64,000 nt of DNA from Ammoniphilus sp. CFH 90114 (GCF_004123195.1 NZ_SDLI01000005.1:31999-95998), one strand, 5' to 3'. Shown: positions 52,482-61,728, counted from the first letter of the stretch. Made by a program: numbers and translations. Notes: generated by a model not told the origin, from the sequence alone.

Positions 52482-53279
52482 ATGCAAGTCCTTCAAAAAA
52501 CGCAAAAAATCGTTCGCTATCAAAATCAAATGGGTGAGGCCTATTACGGGACTGTAGAGGATGATGTCATATCGCAGTTATCGAGTAATTTTACAGACGT
52601 TCTCCGTCAAGAACTGAAATATGACGGGGTAAAAGTAAAATACAGCGATGTGAAGATCCTAGAGCCTGTCAAGCCTTCTAAAATCATTAATTTTGGCTGG
52701 ACCTATGCGGAACACGCGAAGGAAACAGGGGGAAAGCCCAATCTGAAAGAACCTTTCTTGTTTTTAAAGCCTGCGTCTTCTCTCATTCCCAATGAGGGGG
52801 ATATTCTGCTTCCTCCTAGTAATTTAACCAATCAGGTAGAGTTGGAAGGAGAAGTGGCTCTTGTTATTGGGAAACGCGGAAAGAATATTAAAGAAGAAGA
52901 GGCTCTCGATTACATTTTTGGCTGCACGATCTTTAATGATGTCACGGCGAGAGACCTCACGAAAACAGATCCTCAATTTACACGTGCCAAAGGATTTGAT
53001 ACATTTGGACCTCTTGGTCCATGGATTGTGACCGGTGTTGATCCGACAAATTTAAGAATTGTTACTACTTTGAACGGAAAAGTCGTACAAGATGGAAACA
53101 CGAATCAGATGTCGCTTTCCATCCCATTCCTGATCAGTTGGATTTCCCAGGTCATGACCCTAGAACCAGGGGATATTTTAGCTACCGGTTCGCCTTCAGG
53201 GAGCTGTCCTATGAAGTCGGGAGATGTGGTCGTTGTCGAAGTGGAGAAGATTGGTAAGCTTCGTAATTATGTGAAGTAA
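52482..53279 (+). CDS. Fumarylacetoacetate hydrolase-family protein
   Basis: A 265-residue FAH-superfamily enzyme (hydrolase, decarboxylase or isomerase of oxo-acids from aromatic degradation). The metal ligands are VELEGEVALVIGK near 127-139 and FNDVTARD near 154. GFDTFGPLGPWIV near 176 and LEPGDILATGSPSG near 229 are family motifs, with TGSPSG in place of the common TGTPxG. KIINFGWTYAEHAKE near 67 is the lid. It stands alone downstream of the aromatic island and may act on another ring-cleavage product. AAGGAGTGG precedes the ATG. Confidence 0.88.
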   Translation: MQVLQKTQKIVRYQNQMGEAYYGTVEDDVISQLSSNFTDVLRQELKYDGVKVKYSDVKILEPVKPSKIINFGWTYAEHAKETGGKPNLKEPFLFLKPASSLIPNEGDILLPPSNLTNQVELEGEVALVIGKRGKNIKEEEALDYIFGCTIFNDVTARDLTKTDPQFTRAKGFDTFGPLGPWIVTGVDPTNLRIVTTLNGKVVQDGNTNQMSLSIPFLISWISQVMTLEPGDILATGSPSGSCPMKSGDVVVVEVEKIGKLRNYVK

Positions 53280-53426
53280 GTTGTTTAGGTATTGCTTGTG
53301 AGAAAAATAGGGATGAACCGTACAAGACTTCATTGAGGATAAGCCGTCATGGCCCTTGGGACCAGTACCTTTTACCATGGGAACATCCTTCCTAAGTAGG
53401 GGACTTATTTAGGAGAACAGATAGTT

Positions 53427-53459
53427 AAGGAGCCAAACTACTATTTTGGCTCCTTTTTT
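53427..53459 (+). terminator. Rho-independent terminator of the FAH-family gene
   Basis: AAGGAGCCAAA / TTTTGGCTCCTT stem with TTTTTTC tail, directly before array 3. Confidence 0.9.
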
Positions 53460-53466
53460 CGTTGTT

Positions 53467-53786
53467 ATAGGTCAAGCGCAAAACAGTTGGATCGAGTCAG
53501 AATACTTTATTCAGACAGAGCAAGCGTAAACCAGCTAGATCGAGTCAGAATCCGAGCCTCATTCTGACAGCTCAAGCGTAAACCAGCTAAATCGAGTCAG
53601 AATCCGAGCCTGATTCTGACAGCTCAAGCGTAAACCAGCTAAATCGAGTCAGAATCCGAGCCTGATTCTGACAGCTCAAGCGTAAACCAGCTAAATCGAG
53701 TCAGAATCCGAGCCTGATTCTGACAGCTCGGGCGCAACCCAGCTTGATTCAGTCAGAATACGAAGTCTCATTTGGACAAGAAGCCA
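53467..53786 (+). repeat. 52-bp tandem repeat array 3
   Basis: GTCAGAAT at 53496, 53544, 53596, 53648, 53700 and 53752: spacing 48 once, then exactly 52. The unit reads GTCAGAATCCGAGCCTGATT, CTGACAGCTCAAGCG, TAAACCAGCTAAATCGA. In this array GTCAGAAT and ATTCTGAC form a perfect 8-bp hairpin. It lies between the FAH terminator and a spore coat gene in the 530-base gap. Confidence 0.93.
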
Positions 53787-53811
53787 AACTCCAAATACAG
53801 GGATCACGGAT

Positions 53812-54129
53812 ATGGATGACCGTGACGTGGCGAGTGGGATGCTTGGCTTTCATAAATCGTCTGCTTGCAAAAAGACTACAGCTTACTTGGAGTGTGCCGA
53901 CCCTCAGATTCGTCGGATGATTCAGCAAGGAGCAGCGAACTGTGGGGAGCAGGCGTACGAAGTATGGCAGTATATGAACCATAGAGGCTACTATCAAGTC
54001 CCTACGATGAACGAGATGACTACTAACACGGTTGCGCATAGCTACGTAACGGCTAATACAGCACAAATGGGAATGTTGCAGCCAACTCCGACAAACCAAA
54101 GGATCGCCGACTATAGAATGATGCAATAA
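53812..54129 (+). CDS. CotF-family spore coat protein
   Basis: A 105-residue coat protein. DVASGMLGFHKSSACKKTTAYLECADPQIRRMIQQGAANCGEQAYEVWQYMNHRGYYQVPTM is the CotF-type domain, followed by a Thr/Asn/Met-rich tail. The true CotF homologues are longer because of an N-terminal domain; this is the short form. No strong AGGAGG is visible before the ATG (AGGGATCACGG upstream), so the start is moderately sure. Convergent with the M6 protease gene. Confidence 0.85.
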   Translation: MDDRDVASGMLGFHKSSACKKTTAYLECADPQIRRMIQQGAANCGEQAYEVWQYMNHRGYYQVPTMNEMTTNTVAHSYVTANTAQMGMLQPTPTNQRIADYRMMQ

Positions 54130-54201
54130 GCCTAGAGCTAAATGGTTGCAAACAACAATAGACCACATGAGCTGGCAACTCTGTGGTCTATTTCCTTTGG
54201 A

Positions 54202-57138
54202 TTATACGATTTTTCTTCTCCAACTCCACGTAAACCAGGCAAGCATCCCGGCAAGCAACCAAACCGGATTCATCACCACGTAAACGATAGTCACTACGGG
54301 CATGAGGACTAGTCGTACCAACAGCTTCAGGATTTCACTATTGGCAATGAATTGCGCGATCGGAGGAGAATACGTGTAGTAGAGTTCAACAAAAGCTTTT
54401 CCCACACTAGATTGCAAGAGGTATTGATCACGGAAGAGTCTTAGTAAAGCAACTTCCGGCTGAAACTTACTGCCAAATGCAGCGGTAGCAATAAAGCATT
54501 CATCGATGACTACAGCAACTTCCGCTTCCGCTTGATGCTCTCCGCTGGCAACCTGAAGGATCGTACTTCCAACGGACTTGGCCGTGATTAGGCCATCCGC
54601 CGTGACTTCCGCTACGCTCGGGTTCAAGGAACGGAATTCGGCTCTAGCCGTGATATCTTCCGTTTTCCCGTCCGAGTAAACCGCGGTGACAACGGCCTGG
54701 TGGGTATCACCGACAACCAATTGATAGAACGGATGATCTAGCCCAATGGAAGTGATCACGGGTTCAGCCGGTGCATCTTCCTCTAATACCGTTACATGAA
54801 TTTCTGCCGTCTTTCCCTCATAGGATGCTAGAATAACCGCATTCCCTGCCTGGTGAGCTTGAAAAATCCCTTGTCCTGCAACGCTCACGATCTCCGGATG
54901 AGAGCTCGAATAGGTCACTTGATCCGTGACGAACTCTCGGCTACCATTGAAGTAGACTGCCTCCGTAACGGCAGAATGAGCTTCTCCGACGGCTAAGGTG
55001 ACATACTTGCTCGCTGGGAGAAGATAGGCAAGCTCGCTTCCAGCTTGCTCGCTTTTCGAAACCTCAATCTCCATCTTGGAGTAATCATCGGCTATCGAAT
55101 GAACCTGTACTTGAAGTCCAAGCTTCGGTAAGATTTTCCCTGCTTCAGGGAGGTCCGGGATCGAATAGTCATTCCGATCGTAAAAAATCGGAACACCCGC
55201 AAGGGTAGGATAGTAGTCGCTAGGCGCTGTTTCCTTCAGACCAAATGTAGCATCTCGGACTTGGGTTAGACTTCCCATCGGTGTTGGATCTTCTTCACTG
55301 TAGACGAGGACTTGCGTCCGAGCATCCACAACCCCTATCATGCCATAACCTGGATGGAGGCTGGTTCGGTTATTCTTAAATCGGCCATCGTAATACCAGA
55401 TAAGCATGCCAGGTTCGTATTCGATCTCGTAAACATGCTGCAACCCCTGATCTACGCCCCGATGGGATCGCAACTCGATTAAATAATAATGGGGGAATAA
55501 GTCTCCCGTCCCATCGTAAAGGGCAAAGCCATCGTTTTGAAACTTCGGATCGGATTCGACATTGTCGTAAAATATCGTCTGCCCATCCGCAACAACTTTA
55601 ATTTCATCCAGAAAGACCCCTTCTTCCACTACGTACTGATCGGTTTTATAAGCAAAGTGAAGCTGGATCGGTCTGCCCGCAAACGCGCTTAAGTCCAGCT
55701 CCTGATGCTCCCAATCAGATGTCCGGTCGCTAAAGGAGGCGATCTCCACTCCTTCCCTATACACCTCATCGATCACACTGACGGTAAAGAAATCATATCC
55801 TTCCTCAATCCAACGGAAGGAATCGAAGTGAAGAGTCACGTTCTCGGATGGCGTTAAGTCGATGACGTCGGATGTAAGCTGCAGACTCATAAGGTTTTCT
55901 TTCCCTGTATAATAGGAAAAGGTACCTAACGGTTGAACGGAACGTTCAATCTCTTGATCTGGCAGGTTGATCTTCAGGAGCTTGCCATGTGGGTCAAAAT
56001 CCGTTGCCTCTGTTAACAGGACAGGTTGAGCCGAGTCCAATTGATCATAATCCAATTCGATTGGCTCAATCCACCGGCCGCCATACACCGTCTGAAGAAA
56101 CATCTTGCTCCACGGATCGAAACCGGTGGGCAGTGTTTCGACAGGCATTCCCATGCGACCTCCTTCATCCATTAGGGACCAGGCGCCAACCGGTGTACCG
56201 ATTAATCCTCGAGATCCAAATGAGGTGGTATCGTATAGATCGGGTAGTCCGAGGTTATGGCTGTACTCATGAGCGAAGAGACCTGTTCCGGAAAACTCTG
56301 ACTGCAGCGTGAAGTCATAGGCAAGAAGGCTGGTTCCGGGGATTCGAGTGGGTCCCTCAAGGTGAGACTTCTTCGGCCAGATCAGATCCGGTTCGTCTAA
56401 CGTATTTTCCGATTCACCTGCATAAACGACCATGAGATTATCGAGCATTCCGTCCGGCTCGTACAGATCTCCATCTCCGTCCGAATCGTATGGATCCCGT
56501 TGGTCGTATAAGTGCTCTTTGCCCTGGATCATGGTACCAACATGGTCTAGCGTTTCCGCTACAAGTTCGCGGTCATGAACATCGTACATTGAATTGCTGT
56601 TTTCACCATAATAAACGGATTCATGGACGGACTGTATCCAGGGCGTGGATTCCCCATCGACCGTCCAAGTTCCTCCAGATTGTTCATAGAAATATTGAGC
56701 CATCGTTGTAATCGCTGTTCCTTCAGGCGTGACGTAGCCCTCTTGATTAAACAGCATGCGTTCATAGTGCTCTGGCGAGAAATCCGTTTGAAAGCGATAG
56801 AAAGGATCCGACAATTGATTATGTGCAACATCCGGAAATTCAATGAGGGCCAAGGCAATGTAGTCCGTATGGAGTTGCGGGATGTTCATGAAACTCATCA
56901 TCCCATTAGGGCTATCCTGACTATTCTGGCTGTTCATCCTTTCTACGATGGAACGGATCGCTTCAGTCTGGGTCCTTAGTTTCTTCTCGTATTCTGGATC
57001 GGATGGCTCTTCTTGATGATGATGAGCATGATGGGATCTCGTTTTACTCGGGTCTTCCATTTCAGCAACAGAATGATTTACTAGACTAAACAATAAAATG
57101 AAGGCCAAAGCTAAAGATTTGGTAGGAAAATTGCCCAT
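54202..57138 (-). CDS. M6-family metalloprotease with two Ig-like (BIG2) domains and CFI-box C-terminus
   Basis: Secreted or surface zinc protease of about 978 residues (immune-inhibitor-A type). Signal peptide 1-25. A propeptide with a His-rich stretch follows. The catalytic HEYSH is near 290-294 (LFAHEYSHNLGLPDLYD), with an Asp-rich DSDGDGDLYEPDG calcium-like loop near 218. A beta-rich MAM/carbohydrate-type region spans 430-560. Two BIG2-like repeats lie near 700-780 and 795-875. A C-terminal CFIATAAFGSKFQPEVALLRLFRDQYL box precedes two hydrophobic helices and an RRK end. The start at 57138 has AAAGGGAG upstream; 57180 does not. Confidence 0.9.
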   Translation of the reverse strand: MGNFPTKSLALAFILLFSLVNHSVAEMEDPSKTRSHHAHHHQEEPSDPEYEKKLRTQTEAIRSIVERMNSQNSQDSPNGMMSFMNIPQLHTDYIALALIEFPDVAHNQLSDPFYRFQTDFSPEHYERMLFNQEGYVTPEGTAITTMAQYFYEQSGGTWTVDGESTPWIQSVHESVYYGENSNSMYDVHDRELVAETLDHVGTMIQGKEHLYDQRDPYDSDGDGDLYEPDGMLDNLMVVYAGESENTLDEPDLIWPKKSHLEGPTRIPGTSLLAYDFTLQSEFSGTGLFAHEYSHNLGLPDLYDTTSFGSRGLIGTPVGAWSLMDEGGRMGMPVETLPTGFDPWSKMFLQTVYGGRWIEPIELDYDQLDSAQPVLLTEATDFDPHGKLLKINLPDQEIERSVQPLGTFSYYTGKENLMSLQLTSDVIDLTPSENVTLHFDSFRWIEEGYDFFTVSVIDEVYREGVEIASFSDRTSDWEHQELDLSAFAGRPIQLHFAYKTDQYVVEEGVFLDEIKVVADGQTIFYDNVESDPKFQNDGFALYDGTGDLFPHYYLIELRSHRGVDQGLQHVYEIEYEPGMLIWYYDGRFKNNRTSLHPGYGMIGVVDARTQVLVYSEEDPTPMGSLTQVRDATFGLKETAPSDYYPTLAGVPIFYDRNDYSIPDLPEAGKILPKLGLQVQVHSIADDYSKMEIEVSKSEQAGSELAYLLPASKYVTLAVGEAHSAVTEAVYFNGSREFVTDQVTYSSSHPEIVSVAGQGIFQAHQAGNAVILASYEGKTAEIHVTVLEEDAPAEPVITSIGLDHPFYQLVVGDTHQAVVTAVYSDGKTEDITARAEFRSLNPSVAEVTADGLITAKSVGSTILQVASGEHQAEAEVAVVIDECFIATAAFGSKFQPEVALLRLFRDQYLLQSSVGKAFVELYYTYSPPIAQFIANSEILKLLVRLVLMPVVTIVYVVMNPVWLLAGMLAWFTWSWRRKIV

Positions 57139-57294
57139 AACATCTCCCTTTGCATAAAAAATTTCTACCTTTTTTGACAAATCTAGTTATAATTTACCAT
57201 GATTCTAGTAGGATGGAAATACTAACTTAATCACTAGAGATGTCGAAGGGAGGAACACGAAAAAACGCAAGAGAGCTCTTGCGTTTGCATCCGT

Positions 57295-58029
57295 TTAGAA
57301 TAATTTTTGTCTTCTCATCCATTGCGTGGCAGCCCACTTTTCTCCGATGATCACGGGTGCGCCCCCATGCAAAGTTAAATCATTTAACGTCTCGTCCTGA
57401 TAGAAGTATTCAAAATACACGGCCATCCCTTTATGCGGATATACGGAAAAATTCAGTTTGGGAAAAAAGGTCTCTCCGCCATGCTCCACATCATTCAAGT
57501 ACATGACGAGTGTGCTGATTCTAGGATTATTGGCTGATTTATGGGTGGAGGAGAAGAAATCAAAATGAGCTTTATACTCCTGACCCTTTTGATAATTAAG
57601 AACTTGCAGCCCTTCCCCATGCTCAACCGGAATATTCATGATAGAGGAGATTCGCTTTTCAATTCTAGCAACGAGCTCATTTTCGCCTTCTTGAAAAAAC
57701 ATACTACGGCTCGTTCTTAATTCATTCACATCTCGTGTAGTCCCAATTTTTGAACGATCCACTCTTGCTTGTGACAGTCGAATGAGCTCATCACATTCTT
57801 CATCACTTAAAACATTTCCTAAAAGGACGATAAGAGGTTCCTCTATTCTCGTAATGATGCTGATTTCACGATCTTCCGTTTTTATCTTATTTCCTATGTG
57901 GTTAAAGATCGTGGGCTCCTTCACCGGCAACGCAATAGCCTCCGTGCCCATGATGGGAGCTTGCAAACTGTAGGGTTCGGTGACGGCTGGGATCAGTTCT
58001 TTATCCTGTATGAAGTTTTTAAGTACCAT
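57295..58029 (-). CDS. Prolyl 4-hydroxylase-like 2OG-Fe(II) oxygenase
   Basis: Fe(II)/2-oxoglutarate dioxygenase of about 244 residues, of the bacterial collagen-like prolyl hydroxylase (P4H) type. The iron ligands are His and Asp in YKAHFDFF near 156-163 and the distal His in LTLHGGAPVIIGEKWAATQWMR near 222-243, where the Lys binds 2-oxoglutarate. The HGGETFFP and VYPHKGMAVYFEY strands are typical. The start at 58029 follows GAGGTGG by nine bases; a TTG start at 58047 is less likely. It is monocistronic and upstream of an inverted repeat, so regulated expression is likely. Confidence 0.9.
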   Translation of the reverse strand: MVLKNFIQDKELIPAVTEPYSLQAPIMGTEAIALPVKEPTIFNHIGNKIKTEDREISIITRIEEPLIVLLGNVLSDEECDELIRLSQARVDRSKIGTTRDVNELRTSRSMFFQEGENELVARIEKRISSIMNIPVEHGEGLQVLNYQKGQEYKAHFDFFSSTHKSANNPRISTLVMYLNDVEHGGETFFPKLNFSVYPHKGMAVYFEYFYQDETLNDLTLHGGAPVIIGEKWAATQWMRRQKLF

Positions 58030-58409
58030 TGGTTTATACCACCTCAAGAATAGTATTAAAACTAGGATTCCAAAGTATTAACTTCTTAATACTGTAAGTC
58101 GATTTTACTGCTGCAAAAAAAAGGGAAGAATCTGGTCGCTGATGAAACAACCATATTTCCGATTCAAAGGGAAGGAAAAACACGAAGAATAAGTTAGATA
58201 TGAATCTAATGATAAGATTTTATCAGAGCATGGAGGTTTCGTAAATTGGGAAATAGATTTATTTTTTCAATAGTAAAAACGGTTGAGATTCGAAGGTGGG
58301 GACCGCTGTAATGATAGGTATAGAAGGTTTTTATCTAGAATTGGAAACAAAAACGAGGAAATATCGTCCAATATAGAAGAGAATAAGGAAAAGGGAAGGG
58401 GATTGTATT
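58030..58409. promoter_or_regulatory. Control region of the P4H gene and intergenic stretch
   Basis: A perfect inverted repeat AGTATTAA-cttc-TTAATACT at 58074-58093 plus a third AGTATTAA at 58052-58059 forms a cluster of identical half sites upstream of the minus-strand P4H gene, so it is a candidate operator. Downstream, to 58409, no gene or regulatory site stands out (the open frame 58283-58495 lacks support). Confidence 0.5.
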
Positions 58410-59303
58410 GTGCATTTGTGGAAAGCCATTGTAGCAAGTCATATCCTATTCATTACGCTTGTGGGTTGCCAAGCCAATCAAACAAAAGTAATTGAAAATA
58501 AACCAGTAAGTAATGTTCAAACTGACACAATAAAAACTTATGTCCATCCAACGGAACAGTATCGGTTGGAGCTTCCAAAGGAATGGGCGAATGTGAAGAT
58601 TGAGGAATCCGACCATGCCACCCGTTTTATCTACCCATCTACTCAGCCCAATATGTATCAGCTCTTATTTAGCATTGAGGTTATGACCCAAGAAGAATGG
58701 AAACGGCTTAGAACGGAAGGTTCGGGATGGGAGCAGTTCAAGGAAATCACCACCGATCAAGGCAAGGTCTATTCTTATTTGACCCCCTTAGACGTGGCCT
58801 TAGAAGGGGGAGAGAGGGAACAGTACATAATTTTAGCCAATCAAATTCCCTCCATTATTCAAAGCTTTCTCATGGATACCAAAGAAAAGAAAGTCGAAGG
58901 AGATGTTTATTCCCTATCCGTGCCAACAGAGTGGGAGGTCTCTCCGTTCCATGATGGACAAAGTTATGTCTTCTCCTCTAAGCAAGGAGTGGTAGGGGGA
59001 ATCGATCGCTTGGTACATATGAAGGAAGGGGCAGAAGTCCCTTACCCTGACTTTCCGGAGACGGTGTTGGTCAATCAGGAACCAAGAATTCTATCCAAAG
59101 AAGCCATGACCGCGTATACCTTCCCGGTTTGGAAAGTGAGGATGACCCCTATAGAGGGCAGTCAGCATAAAGAGGAGCTGCATTACTACTTTTATCCACC
59201 GAATCAAACGGCAGTCTATGACCTCTATTTCTATCGTCCTGCTGTTAATGAAGATACCCTTTCTTCGGTGTTAAACTCATTGGGATGGGAGTTAACGAAA
59301 TGA
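58410..59303 (+). CDS. Putative lipoprotein of unknown function
   Basis: A 297-residue protein with a lipoprotein signal: hydrophobic residues 4-18 and lipobox TLVGC with Cys20. The mature part contains two similar halves: EQYRLELPKEWANVKIEE...FIYPSTQPNMYQLLFSIEVM and EGDVYSLSVPTEWEVSPFH...YVFSS, a repeated PsbP/YhcN-like motif (inference). The GTG start has GGGAAGGGG upstream. It is 10 bases from the M28 peptidase gene, hence an operon. Confidence 0.8.
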   Translation: MHLWKAIVASHILFITLVGCQANQTKVIENKPVSNVQTDTIKTYVHPTEQYRLELPKEWANVKIEESDHATRFIYPSTQPNMYQLLFSIEVMTQEEWKRLRTEGSGWEQFKEITTDQGKVYSYLTPLDVALEGGEREQYIILANQIPSIIQSFLMDTKEKKVEGDVYSLSVPTEWEVSPFHDGQSYVFSSKQGVVGGIDRLVHMKEGAEVPYPDFPETVLVNQEPRILSKEAMTAYTFPVWKVRMTPIEGSQHKEELHYYFYPPNQTAVYDLYFYRPAVNEDTLSSVLNSLGWELTK

Positions 59304-59313
59304 GGCTTTATCT

Positions 59314-61593
59314 ATGAGAGATGTTCTTAATCGCACGATTGTTGTCTTACTATTAATGATTGTCGCTTCATATTCTTTATGGGAGATAGGTCCGCCAAGC
59401 CTAAAGGATCAGCAAGAAAATCTTCAATCCTACTCAGCTCATAGGGCATACTCCTATCTGAAACATATCGCTTACGAACCTCATCCAACCGGTTCTAAGG
59501 GCAATGAGAGAGTCAGAGAATACATAATGAAAGTAAGCAAAGACCTAGGGTATGAACCTGAGGTGCAAACAGCTGAAGTTTCGGTTTCTGAGAAAAATCG
59601 AAATTTAATCACAGCTGCCACAATTCACAATGTGCTTGTTCGGGTTCCAGGATCAACACCATCCCACGCGGTACTTGTCATGGCACACTATGACTCAGAG
59701 GCTGGAAGCCCTGGTGCAAACGATGATGGGGTTGCCGTGGCAGCCATGCTGGAAACCTTGCGAGCACTAAAGGAACATGAAAAGCTAAAGAATGATGTGA
59801 TTTTTCTTTTTACAGATGGAGAAGAATTGGGGCTGTTTGGAGCTAGAGCTTTTTGGAAGGAACATCCATGGGCAAAGGATGTCAGCATGGTATTAAATTA
59901 TGAAGCTCGGGGTTCTAAAGGGTCCTCCTTAATGTTTGAAACAGGGGCAAACAATGGATGGTTAATTGAAAATTTCTCTAAAGCGGCCTCACACCCTGTG
60001 TCGAATTCCAGCATGAGCGATTTTTATGAATTAATGACCAACGATACGGACTTCACCATTGCTAAGGAGTACGGAAAGACGGGACTAAATTTTGCCTATG
60101 GAGATGGCCGCTATGCTTATCATTCTCCTCTGGATAATCTAGAACATATCGATTTAAAGACAGTTCAGCACCATGGAGAAAATGTCTACAATTTAGTTTT
60201 ACAATTTGGACAAGCTGACCTATCTGAGCCTGGCCAGAGCGATAAGGTATTCTTTAACCTCTTTGGCATCCTGATTCATTATTCCACATCATGGATTTTG
60301 CCGTTGAATATCCTGGTTTCTGCCCTCATTCTCTCAGCTGTGGCTTGGAGAGTGAAGGCTAGGAAGCTCGTATTGAAACAGCTAGGATTAGCCTTTCTAT
60401 TTATTCCAACGACACTTCTGATCCTGGTAGGAATGCTATTCGGGACTTGGAAACTAGCGGATGTATTTTGGACTGATGAACTGTTTCGATACCAGCCGTA
60501 TACGATTTCTTTTGCTCATTTGCTTATAGGTTTATCCTTATTTATTCTCCTCCTTCGTGTGATGAGCCGTTGGGTAAATCTAGATCACGTGTATCCTGCT
60601 GTTTTACTGATGAACCTGATCCTGATTTGGGGAATTTATATCTACTTGCCTGGAGCAAGTTATTTAATGATTTGGCCTTTTTTTATTCATTACGTATTTT
60701 ACCTGGGCTCACTTGCTTCAAAAAAGGCGTTGGAGTGCTTCCCGATTGTACATACAGCTTCATCGGTGCTGATCCTGTTATTTTTCACTCCGTTGCTATT
60801 TTTATTGTTTGTATTCTTGCCGATTGGTTTTATCCCCTATATTGGGGCGATCGGGTGTAGTTTGGTAGGCTTTTGGATTCTTCCATCTCTCAACTTTGTA
60901 ATAAAAGGGGGATATAGGAGTGTAGCACTGGGATCTTTCCTTCTTGGTTTATCTATATTAGGATATTTTCAGTTTATCGCAAAGACAAATTCGGAACTTC
61001 CTGAGAGAAATAACTTGTTTTTTGTACAGCATGCAGATCAAAATGAATCTTATTGGGTGACAAAAACACAGCCAGATTCGTGGACCAGTATGTACCTTCC
61101 TACCCCTATACAGAAAAATCTCAACGATCTCATTATCTTTAATGGGACAAAACAGATGGTGTGGGCAGATCAAACGAACGTCAATCCACGACTTCATGAA
61201 CCGGATATTATAGTATTGAAAAATGAAAAGCATACAGACTTCCGCGAGCTTGAGTTACGGATTCAGTCGGGTAGAAAAGCTCAGGACTACTTGATGATGG
61301 AAGTGTTAAATACAAAGGTGCTTGAGAGCGAAATACAAGGACAATTCCCCGATGATCGTGAAGCTGAAGAAGAGATTTGGAACTGGAGAATGCGATACTA
61401 CCATGTACCGGTTGAAGGCATCCGTTTAAAGCTAAAGCTGGAAGGGACAGAACCGGTTTCCCTTCGGGTCATGGATGGTTCATACGGCTTGCCTATCATC
61501 GAAGGGCTGCCGCAACGACCTTCCAAGATGGTGGGAAGGTATGAGTATGATCTTATGACATTAGTTGTAAAAACACTAATAATTAGTGATTGA
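59314..61593 (+). CDS. Multi-pass membrane M28-family zinc metallopeptidase
   Basis: Aminopeptidase-like enzyme of 759 residues with a multi-pass membrane region. An N-terminal TM helix (8-25) is followed by the M28 domain (40-300). Zinc ligands appear in MAHYDSEAGSPGANDDG (H125, D138-type), TDGEELGLFGARAFW (E170/E171) and NYEARGS (E197), with a distal His in YAYHSPLDNLEH near 273. Residues about 330-560 carry nine or so hydrophobic helices, followed by a soluble C-terminal domain to 759. The layout resembles eukaryotic ERMP1/Fxna peptidases and YwaD-like bacterial forms. It follows the lipoprotein gene closely. Confidence 0.9.
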   Translation: MRDVLNRTIVVLLLMIVASYSLWEIGPPSLKDQQENLQSYSAHRAYSYLKHIAYEPHPTGSKGNERVREYIMKVSKDLGYEPEVQTAEVSVSEKNRNLITAATIHNVLVRVPGSTPSHAVLVMAHYDSEAGSPGANDDGVAVAAMLETLRALKEHEKLKNDVIFLFTDGEELGLFGARAFWKEHPWAKDVSMVLNYEARGSKGSSLMFETGANNGWLIENFSKAASHPVSNSSMSDFYELMTNDTDFTIAKEYGKTGLNFAYGDGRYAYHSPLDNLEHIDLKTVQHHGENVYNLVLQFGQADLSEPGQSDKVFFNLFGILIHYSTSWILPLNILVSALILSAVAWRVKARKLVLKQLGLAFLFIPTTLLILVGMLFGTWKLADVFWTDELFRYQPYTISFAHLLIGLSLFILLLRVMSRWVNLDHVYPAVLLMNLILIWGIYIYLPGASYLMIWPFFIHYVFYLGSLASKKALECFPIVHTASSVLILLFFTPLLFLLFVFLPIGFIPYIGAIGCSLVGFWILPSLNFVIKGGYRSVALGSFLLGLSILGYFQFIAKTNSELPERNNLFFVQHADQNESYWVTKTQPDSWTSMYLPTPIQKNLNDLIIFNGTKQMVWADQTNVNPRLHEPDIIVLKNEKHTDFRELELRIQSGRKAQDYLMMEVLNTKVLESEIQGQFPDDREAEEEIWNWRMRYYHVPVEGIRLKLKLEGTEPVSLRVMDGSYGLPIIEGLPQRPSKMVGRYEYDLMTLVVKTLIISD

Positions 61594-61641
61594 CTGTTAG
61601 TTCATGAGAATGCTATATTGTCTTCAGTTGAATAATCCTCT

Positions 61642-61728
61642 TAAGGGGAGTAGCTGGTACAGCAAAGTCGTCATTACAGGGTGATCCCTCGGCTTTGTTG
61701 GCAACATGATGTTGTTAGCGAGACCTTA
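61642..61728 (+). ncRNA. yybP-ykoY manganese riboswitch aptamer
   Basis: Plus-strand match to the yybP-ykoY class. P1 TAAGG (61642-61646) / CCTTA (61724-61728), the hallmark GGGGAGTAGC at 61645-61654, CAAAGTCGTCATT near 61662, CGGCTTTGTTGGCAACAT near 61690 and GTTAGCGAGACC near 61714-61725. Members sense Mn2+ and usually switch on mntP, yybP or terC-type genes downstream on the same strand. Here the nearest gene on that strand is 950 bases away and the adjacent terC reads in the opposite direction. Confidence 0.88.

Noticed and set aside
53749-54168. A 139-codon minus-strand frame opposite the CotF-like gene
   Set aside because: The plus-strand frame matches the CotF domain, while the minus frame has no recognisable features and begins in array 3.
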